From contig JACEFZ010002092.1 of the NCBI GenBank assembly GCA_014155875.1, positions 372,001 to 436,000 of the forward strand: 64,000 nucleotides of DNA, read 5' to 3'. Shown one piece after another: positions 57,110 through 64,000 of the stretch (its first letter is position 1; the number at the start of each line of letters is the position of its first letter). The translations under genes and the position numbers were made by a program. Below the pieces are notes generated by a model. It worked only from the letters and a program-made list of their open reading frames with translations, did not search any database and was not told the origin of the DNA. The stretch comes from Cepaea nemoralis (Eukaryota; Mollusca; Gastropoda; Stylommatophora; Helicidae).

Positions 57110-57545
57110 ATTTGTAATAAAACTAAATTCTGGTCATGTCTCATTGTCCAACACACCCCCCCCCCCCCCCCCCCCCCCCCATTTCCAAAAAAGCACATTA
57201 ATGTTTAATAAAACTCAATGCTGGTCCTGTTTCAGAGTGTTTCCTCCCAAACCTAACATATTAATTTGTAACAAAACTAATTGCTAATCATGCTTCAGAA
57301 TCAACTTCCCAAAACTAGTTGATTAATTTTAATAACAACCATTGCTGATCATGTTTCAGAAGTGACTCCCCAAAACTAGCATGTTATTTTGTAATAAACC
57401 TAAATTCTTGTCTCAGAAGTGATCCCCCAAAACTAGCATGTTAATTTGTATTAAAACTAAATTCTTGTCTCAGAAGTGACCCCTCAAAACTAGCATGTTA
57501 ATTTACATTAAAACTCATTGCTGGTCATCCCTCAGAGGTGACTTT
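57110..57545. repeat. ~60-bp minisatellite with poly(C) run
   Basis: About seven units of TTAATTTGTAATAAAACTAA, ATTCTTGTCTCAGAAGTGAC and CCCCAAAACTAGCATG. A C homopolymer of about 27 lies at 57155-57180 in the first unit. Confidence 0.9.
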
Positions 57546-57839
57546 CCAAAATGGATGTGTTTGGACTTCGTTTACAAATGACACCAGAATGATCTCAGCC
57601 CAGTGCATGGGCTGAGTACCACCGGCAAGGCTACCAGTGTGTTTATACCAGAATGCATGTAGACTATAAATAGAACACTCCTGTAGGTAGGATTACTAAT
57701 GTTCAAACCTGCAATGTGGGTAACCTGCAAAGCTATGATTACCAACTGTAGATGGTGAGTTTACAGTGAAACTACAGTAGATGCACCTTTCAGCCAGCAT
57801 ATCAAAACTTCATCACAACACATCATTACAGTAACAGGG

Positions 57840-58015
57840 ATTTTTCTAATTGATCTGGACAGATCGGGTCAGTCTAGCCTAAAAATAGGCACCTGGAAAG
57901 TAGCTAGGAAGTAACGGTGGCAAGTGATATTGACAACGTCATCCATGGAGTGCCAAATGATTAAAGCATGGGGCTAGCTTCGTATATCCAGTACACCTAA
58001 TGGTATTAAAAACCA
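57840..58015 (+). mobile_element. SINE family C copy
   Basis: Blocks: GATCGGGTCAGTCTAGCCTA, AAAATAGGCACCTGGAAAGT, CGTCATCCATGGAGTGCCAA, and the end CCAGTACACCTAATGG. Close to the 13601 copy. Confidence 0.75.
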
Positions 58016-58254
58016 AGACCTGTATCAGACACTCGCTGTCAGTATGTGAATGGAGTGTTGGGACTGTCTCATGTTGTTGTCGGTCTGAGTGCAGAAAGGA
58101 AGAGGTTGTCAGTCTTTCCCTCCCACAGCGAATGTCTAGAGCTGACACCGAATCCTCCTCTGATCGTGCCCATGCCTTTGTCTGCGTAATGTCGTAACCA
58201 TTAACACACTTTCATTGATTCACTGTGTGAATTTTTATTTTGCACTAGATTTCT

Positions 58255-58520
58255 TTGAACTCAAGCGTAGTCCATACACACTACATCTAGTAGTGCTGGA
58301 CTGAATTTTGTTTGTGAATTAGCTTTCCCTATTAACAGTGTCTCTCGCCATCAAGCGAACCCACTTCGACTTCAGAGGTACTTGTAATTTACGTCCCAAG
58401 TCAAGAACGATAGGTCAACATTTTAGTCCCAACTGTCCGTTGTAGGGGTTGAACCTAATCAGCACACCAGATGTTTAAGAACACTTGTTCTTATTCATTC
58501 AGCCATGTTGACGTACTCTA
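58255..58520 (-). mobile_element. SINE family A, minus-strand copy
   Basis: In reverse order: ATCTAGTAGTGCTGGACTGA, TTAGCTTTCCCTATTAACAG, CATCAAGCGAACCCACTTCG, TACTTGTAATTTACGTCCCA, GTTGTAGGGGTTGAACC (B box) and TATTCATTCAGCCATGTTG (A-box side). It ends about 35 bp before liprin-alpha exon 6, so the branch-point region of intron 5 lies directly beside it. Confidence 0.88.
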
Positions 58521-58556
58521 TGTGAGTATGAAAGTCATGTTACTATTTTTTTCCAG

Positions 58557-58778
58557 AGATTATCTAATGGGTCTATAGAGCCTGACTCTGATATGGGCAG
58601 AGTCATGGATCTGCAAGAAACTGTTGAGAAACAGAACACAGAGATGACTGCTGCCAGGACACGGCTGCTAGAATTAAACAACAAGATAACAGAGCTGGAG
58701 GAGAACTTCACCACAAGTCAGAAGGAGCTGGCCAAAGCTCAAGACTTGGTCAACAAGCTGCAGCGAGATCTGAGAGAG
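58557..58778 (+). CDS. PPFIA: liprin-alpha, coding exon 6 (residues 244-317)
   Basis: Begins RLSNGSIEPDSDMGRVMDL, matching the KRLSNGSI signature of liprin-alpha (the Lys comes from the end of exon 5). It continues with coiled coil: QETVEKQNTEMTAARTRL, LELNNKITELEENFTTSQ, KELAKAQDLVNKLQRDLRE. The acceptor is TTTTTTTCCAG at 58546-58556 and the donor is GTAAGT at 58779, both strong. 74 codons, phase 0. It is the longest exon after exon 1 and its heptads are continuous, consistent with the rod-like middle of the N-terminal half. Confidence 0.95.
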
Positions 58779-59089
58779 GTAAGTCAGATGCCAGATGTAA
58801 AACAGGAGTTTAGAGAAGAGAATTGGAATCGTCAGATTTGTATTGAACAATGTATAAATATTTTTTGACAAACAAATAAATTGCTGAAAAATATGTGTCA
58901 TTGCATTGTATCTATGCTCTCATTTTTGCATGGTGCAGAAGCATGGATGATGAACAAGCAGTTGCAAGGAAGAAGTAATGCACCTTAAATGTGGATTCTA
59001 GGAGAATATAGATGGGCAAGATGACCATAAAAAGAAATCTTACACGAAAACAGAGTTACAGAATGATTGTTTTCTGTTACATGAAAAAC

Positions 59090-59640
59090 AACAAAAAACT
59101 TTCTCCTATGGTGTATTTATTCACTGCATAAAAATTAGTGACTAATTTGTTTCATTTTTGTTCATGTCCCCAAATCCATGTTTCCTCATGATCTCTTCAT
59201 AACCTTTGTTATCTCATCCTATCTTATTACCATACTGGTTACCAAAAAACTTTTTTATATTGCCATTTCTTGTATTACTAACAGTTGTTTAAAGTTTCAT
59301 GTAAAATTCCCCCTTAATTGATTCATTCTTATCATTTGTTGGTGTATACCACTGGATTATAATTATGTTTACATTTTGGTTCTTGTAGTTCTAGATCCTG
59401 CTGTTATTTCCTAGAACACACTGCTTCTCACTCTGTTAGTGTTTGCTCTGCCTCTGATGGCTTTAGGGCCGCTCCCTCATTGTGAGGAACATGTTTCTCT
59501 GCATGGCCTTAGAACAGCACTGTTTCACCTGCATTTAGAAGCTTTGAGCATTTCAAAATGTAAATCTTGTAATATTTACTTCCCTCTTTTACTTGTGCTA
59601 TTTTTTCCAGTTCATAGATAGCTCTAGCATTCCATGTGCC
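59090..59640 (-). pseudogene. LINE endonuclease-domain remnant
   Basis: Around 59165-59225 the minus strand reads DNKGYEEIMRKHGFGDM, the endonuclease block after the GDFNAKIG motif in LINEs. The rest is decayed. It resembles the remnant at 37240-38480 in order and orientation. Confidence 0.7.
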
Positions 59641-59822
59641 AATTCTGGAGATTTTCTGGAGTTATTTTTCTTTTTAAGTGTAGACTTGTTCGTGGTTGGT
59701 TGGATTTTGAAAAGCTGACTTTTTCTTTAATGGGGTAGCTAGTCCCTCTTATGAGACGCAAGTGGCTGAATCCAGGGCCATGGTGTAGACTTAATCGTAA
59801 TGTTTGGGGAGGCTCCCATCTC

Positions 59823-59945
<123 letters not shown>

Positions 59946-60054
59946 TATCTCACGCGCGCACACACACACACACACTCACCCACCTATTTCTCCATGAGAT
60001 TCCCAATTTTGCAAACTGTAAAATTTAGTATGTGTTTGTCTGTGTGTATATCAG

Positions 60055-60201
60055 TCACAGGCACAGAAAGAGGACCAGGAAGAACGGATAGCCACCTTAG
60101 AGAAGCGGTATCTGAATGCCCAGCGAGAGTCCACCTCAGTACATGACCTCAATGACAAGCTGGAGGCTGATGTCCAGGCCAAGGAAGCAAGTTTGAGAAG
60201 T
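60055..60201 (+). CDS. PPFIA: liprin-alpha, coding exon 7 (residues 318-366)
   Basis: Encodes [20 protein letters not shown], then [20 protein letters not shown] and QAKEASLRS. The block [18 protein letters not shown] is almost invariant in liprin-alpha proteins. The acceptor is TATATCAG ending at 60054; a second AG at 60060 would remove two residues, and the longer choice keeps the usual spacing between RE and QKED. The donor is GTAAGT at 60202. 49 codons, phase 0. Confidence 0.95.
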
Positions 60202-60229
60202 GTAAGTTACTGTGTTGATTCTTCTTTGA

Positions 60230-60690
60230 TTTGCTTGAAATTTGTCTATAACTGCAATGTTGTCTCTTGTATAAATTCAACTGTCTTTTTTAGTTCACTC
60301 AGTGGTCTGTAAAGCTTGTATCTTCCACTGTTGTTTCTCTAGGCCTGAAGGTTTGCCTAGATATGTCGTATTTTGAGCTGTCGTGGAGTACGTGACATGT
60401 GTTTCTGTGGCACCAACCCACATACGCACATGGCTGATTCGCCGGTCTTTAATTTTGTATACATGTGGTTGTATAATCTATTGTGTCCTGTTCTGAGGCG
60501 CAGTATAATGGTTATTTTGGTCTATCCATAATGTGGTAATCATTCTTACACTGACCAGGGTGGTTTTCTGACTGATTTGATCATCCTTTTCTTTTGGTGG
60601 TATGTAACAGGTACATCAGATTCTTCTTCTATTGCTCCTTCCTTAGCTATTCGATCAGCTCTCTCATTTCGGTACCATGTTGATTCTGTC
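60230..60690 (-). pseudogene. LINE RNase H end and C-terminal domain (same family as 3158-8440)
   Basis: The minus strand reads STWYRNERADRIAKEGAIEE, then ESDVPVTYHQKKRMIKS, ILRLRTGHNRLYNHMYTKL and a CVWVGATETHV-like stretch. This is the uninterrupted form of the join that the nested insertion breaks at 5044/7909. 5'-truncated within RNase H and broken by stops. Confidence 0.85.
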
Positions 60691-60879
60691 ATTAATGGTT
60701 CATTTTGACAAGCGAAGGTAGCAAATTTGATATCCAGCGTGTTGATGATTCTATTTTTTTAAATGTTGGCAGTCATAGTGAGCAGACAAGCAAAATAGTC
60801 ATTAGCTGGGTTTATTTGTTTTTTTTTAATTTTAGCTGGGTTGTTAATTTGTATTATACTTTTGATAGTTACTGTGCGT

Positions 60880-60985
60880 GGTGGTAGTCGTGTTGGTGGT
60901 GAGGATGATGATAGTGGTGGTGATAATGATGATGGTGGTAGTAGTGGTGGTGACGGTAGTAGTGGTGGTGACGGAATGGCTGAGA
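60880..60985. repeat. (GGT/GAT)n trinucleotide repeat
   Basis: GGTGGTAGT- and GATGATGAT-type triplets for about 100 bp. Confidence 0.9.
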
Positions 60986-61040
60986 AGTTATGGTGTCCAC
61001 CTCAAGCTCAGAAGGTACCAGGTTTGATCCCAGCATAGTA
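60974..61040 (+). mobile_element. possible tRNA-like SINE head
   Basis: AATGGCTGAGAAGTTATGGT (A-box-like) and CCAGGTTTGATCCC (B-box-like) are spaced as in a tRNA gene. A similar decayed head lies near 42915-42965. The acceptor stem does not pair, so it is not a functional tRNA gene. Confidence 0.4.
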
Positions 61041-62035
61041 ATGTTTCCAAGACCTGGTGGTGTCTGTGAATGTCACATGTTCTCCTGATCTTTTGCTTAC
61101 TGAGATCTGATGGCTATCCTTCTCAGTTAAGGGGTTACGGGTGAGTAAACTGGAGCTTCTGTGTGTGCATGTTGTGCTTGTAACAAATCCCACAGCAGTT
61201 GGACATTGTCAGGAGTAGGCCCTGAGGCTGCTGTCCTGGCAAACTTACGGATAGACAGAACACATGACCTTGAATGGAATCTGTCCAGAGGCAGCTAACT
61301 TTGGACAATTGCATGCTGCAGTTGGACATGCTGGCCTTTGGAGTGCATGACTGGGTGTGACACACTTCATGTTGATGACAAAGATAATCATTTGTCAGCT
61401 GGCCGTTATTAATAAGGGAGCAGAGTGACTTAGAGGTACTCCAACTGGGACTCAAGTATAGTATGCCTGGTACGAATCACTGTGTACTACTAATCCGAAT
61501 TTTAAAAAAAAAATAAGGAATCAAAGGATTTTATGTTCCTGCAGATCCTGTGGTACTGGATCAGATACCTAGCTTCTCGGATAAGAGCCAAAAAAGCTAT
61601 GGGTAGCCTTGTGTTTGTTGCATACATGAAAACCCCCTTGGCATTTGGAAATTGGAAAGAGTAGGCTTTATTAGCTGCTGCCTGTGCTGAATTTCAAAAG
61701 TTGAAAACCAGCATACAAGAGGATTACTTACAGAGGTGAACATTTCTTTCACTGCCCTTAGTATCTTGATCTATCATGGTGAGACCAAGCCAGCAGGAAT
61801 TATTGTGCACTTATAAGGATATCAGTATTATTTCTTGTCCATACAAATCCTCCCACAGGAGAAGAGTAAGGCTGAAGGCTTGTGTACACACAGCACATCA
61901 GTCCTCTCTTACTGCTTCCAGTGATAGACCAACAGTAGTGAGAGATGCCGGGGTGAACACATTCCCACAGTATAAGAATTATACAGGCTGCTCTCTGTCA
62001 CACCTACATTCATGATTAATATGATGTTGATGTAC
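61041..62035. other. intron 7 sequence, no feature recognised
   Basis: No family recognised beyond short A-rich runs. Open frames are short and without motifs. Confidence 0.55.
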
Positions 62036-62039
62036 TCAG

Positions 62040-62300
62040 CACTCAACAACTATATACAACAATAAGAAAGAGACAAACAGCTTTCTTTGGTCATGTAATG
62101 AGAAGAGAGGCATTGGAGAACATCGTGACAACTGGAAAGATCGAGGGGAAGAGAGGCAGAGGCAGACCAAGAGAAATGATGCTGGATGGATTGAGACGGT
62201 GGCACAGAGGAATATCAGCAGCAGAGTTGATCCAGAAAACCAAAGACCGAGATCTGTGGAGAGCCATGAGCGCCTACGCCAGCTGGCAGGGCACTTGATG
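62040..62300 (+). pseudogene. LINE C-terminal fragment, best-preserved copy
   Basis: Reads TIRKRQTAFFGHVMRREALE, NIVTTGKIEGKRGRGRPREM, LDGLRRWHRGISAAELIQKT, KDRDLWRAMSAYASWQGT, then a stop and a GATGATGATG tail. The frame is intact over the last 85 codons. 5'-truncated, so it cannot move on its own. Closest relatives here are 15665-16130 (+) and 43800-44060 (-). Confidence 0.9.
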
Positions 62301-62638
62301 ATGATGATGTACTCAAACACAGCATGAGAGAAGCCTTGAGGTACATCTTAGTACAACAGGGTATATCAATCATTCATGCTGTGTCCACTCATATTACGTG
62401 GAGTAGGGCCAGTCAGATCACAGACAATATGCGTATGGTTGATCTGACCATATGTGGTATAAAATTCATCCTTACTGCCTCTTCTTTACATGGGCAGTAA
62501 GAGTAAAGCTGTTATTCCTCTCCTTCCTCTATTTGTTCTTCTGTGTTGTTGTTTTGTTTTTTTAAATGTATTTTTTATTGTCATTCTTGTTTCATTGATG
62601 ACTTCGATATAATGAAATTGTGTTTCTGTTCACGTCAG

Positions 62639-62773
62639 GCCGAGGAGAAACTGAGGAGTCTCCAGGAGAAGGTAGAACACTTGGAGCAGAAGCTGACACA
62701 GTCCCTGAAGAAGGTTGAAGCCATGCCATCTATTGAAGCAGAACTTCAGCAGAGGCTCGAGGCACTGAGTCAG
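62639..62773 (+). CDS. PPFIA: liprin-alpha, coding exon 8 (residues 367-411), followed by a GC donor
   Basis: Encodes [20 protein letters not shown], then [20 protein letters not shown] and EALSQ, matching the QKL..(M/L)KKAE..P..EAEL.QR..AL block of liprin-alpha. The acceptor is TTCACGTCAG ending at 62638. At the other end the exon reads AGTCAG followed by GCAAGT. No GT donor keeps the expected frame. CAG|GCAAGT is the known consensus of GC-AG introns, and phase 0 then allows the usual A-E-E residues in the next exon, which lies outside the window. 45 codons. Confidence 0.9.
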
Positions 62774-62914
62774 GCAAGTACACCTTAATAGGAGTGGTAG
62801 TTTGACTGATGATGGTGTTTGTGGTGGTTGTAGCAAGATGGTGGTGGTGTTTGTAGTGTGAATGATAGTGGTTGTAGCAGTCATGCTGTTGGTTTTTGTA
62901 GTAAAATAATTGCA

Positions 62915-63050
62915 GAGAAGGTTAACCTGGTCGACAAATGCCTGAAGAAGTTGGATGTGTCTGCTGAAAGGCGCAGCTCTGCTGTAAACAAGCACAAAGC
63001 TATTGTGTCCAAAACAAACATTTTTGATGAATGAAGAAGAAAAAGAAAAT
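62915..63050 (+). mobile_element. SINE family D, third copy
   Basis: GAAGGTTAACCTGGTCGACA, AATGCCTGAAGAAGTTGGAT, GCGCAGCTCTGCTGTAAACA, then GATGAATGAAGAAGAAAAAG. More diverged than the copies at 14802 and 20348. No clear target duplication. Confidence 0.85.
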
Positions 63051-63169
63051 ATTGTTATGGATGGTGTAGTAAAAATGATGTTGGTAGTAGCTATAGCAGT
63101 GATATTGGTAGTTTGAATGTTATTGTATAGCAGTGGCTGTTATAGAAATAATTATATTGGTGGTACTTG

Positions 63170-63826
63170 CAGCAGTGACGGTGGAGACATTTGTAGCAAT
63201 AATAATAGTGTTGATAGTTGTAGTAATAATAATAGTGGTGATAATAGTAGTAGTAATAATAGTGATGAAAGTAGTAGTAGGAGTAATAATAATAGTGATG
63301 ATAGTTATAGTAATAATAATAGTTGTGATAGCTGTAGTAATAATAGTGATAATAGTAGTAGTAATAATAGTGGTGATAGTTGTAGTAATAATAATAGTGG
63401 TGATAGTTGTAGTAATAATAATAGTGGTGATAGTAGTAGTAATAATAGTGATGAAAGTAGTAGTAGGAGAAATAATAATAGTGGTGATAGTTGTAGTAAT
63501 AATAATAGTGGTGCTAATAGTAGTGGTAATAATAGTGATAGTAGTAGTAGTAGTAATAATAATAATAGTGATGAAAGTAGTAGTAGGAGAATTAGTAATA
63601 GTGGTGATAGTTCTAGTAATAATAATAGTGTTGATAGTTGTAGTAATAATAATAGTGGTGATAGTAGTAGTAGTAATAATAGTGTTGATAGTTGTAGTAA
63701 TAATAATAGTGGTGATAGTAATAGTAGTAATAATAGTGATGAAAGTAGTAGTAGGAGAAATAATAATAGTGGTGATAGTTGTAGTAATAATAATAGTGGT
63801 GATAGTAGTAGTAATAATAGTAATAA

Positions 63827-63860
<34 letters not shown>

Positions 63861-63990
63861 TGTTGTGATATTAGTAATAGTAGTAATAATAGTGGTGAGA
63901 GTTGTTGTAATAATAATAGTGGTGATAGTAGTAGTAGTAGTAGTAGTAGTAGTAATAGTAGTAGTAGTAGTAGTAATGGTGAGAGTGGTA
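63170..63990. repeat. ~820-bp compound trinucleotide repeat (TAG/TAA/TGG/TGA)
   Basis: Triplets of T-purine-purine type, such as AGTAATAATAGTGGTGATAG, with higher-order blocks of about 40-50 bp recurring, and a pure (AGT)n run at 63825-63857. The strand is almost devoid of C. Confidence 0.97.
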
Positions 63991-64000
63991 TTAACCCTTT
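63991..64000. mobile_element. possible left end of a third piggyBac-type MITE, cut by the window edge
   Basis: The last ten bases, TTAACCCTTT, equal the first ten of MITE copy 2 at 51851. Ten bases alone are weak evidence. Confidence 0.3.

Overview
This is a piece of an animal nuclear genome: AT-leaning, intron-rich, and full of non-LTR retrotransposon remains, SINEs and tandem repeats. Only one protein-coding host gene is recognisable, on the + strand: liprin-alpha (PPFIA family), the coiled-coil scaffold of presynaptic active zones and cell-cortex complexes. Eight coding exons (9221-9460, 42714-42815, 50919-51083, 54390-54464, 54899-55045, 58557-58778, 60055-60201, 62639-62773) join in one frame to give the first 411 residues. 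The rest of the gene, including the C-terminal SAM domains, lies beyond 64000. The lineage cannot be proved from sequence alone. The RNase H-bearing LINEs, tRNA-derived SINEs and large repeat-filled introns fit a mollusc, perhaps a gastropod; this is inference.

Layout. 1-2417: no gene recognised. 2418-8440: SINE pieces, then an old + strand LINE (endonuclease, RT remnant, RNase H, C-terminal domain) split by a nested minus-strand LINE (5045-7908) with an 11-bp target duplication; the nested element carries a 757-bp tandem duplication. 8441-9220: presumed promoter and 5' UTR of liprin-alpha. 9461-42713: a 33-kb first intron holding several unrelated minisatellites, SINEs, LINE remnants, a piggyBac-type MITE with a SINE nested in it (the MITE itself sits in a LINE), an 8.3-kb satellite of 36/40-bp monomers (27995-36254), an 85-bp repeat array, long (AT)n tracts and a hairpin MITE. 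42816-50918: second intron, dominated by a 67-bp repeat array (about 44200-49460) that has received three retroposons, each with clear target duplications. 51084-64000: shorter introns with a second piggyBac-type MITE, more LINE and SINE copies, and a long trinucleotide repeat.

The coding parts are conserved and intact. All eight introns interrupt the frame in phase 0. Intron 8 uses a GC donor and intron 3 a weak GT donor. Nearly all other long open frames are by-products of repeat periodicity (notably on the minus strand of the 36-bp satellite) or fragments of dead LINEs.

The most interesting non-genic observations are the two-monomer satellite with multi-kilobase internal duplications, a 719-bp poly(A)-tailed retroposon carrying rRNA-like fragments, the LINE > MITE > SINE nesting, several short retroposon families whose ends are fixed by target duplications, and a possible 3'-tail match between one SINE family and a LINE.
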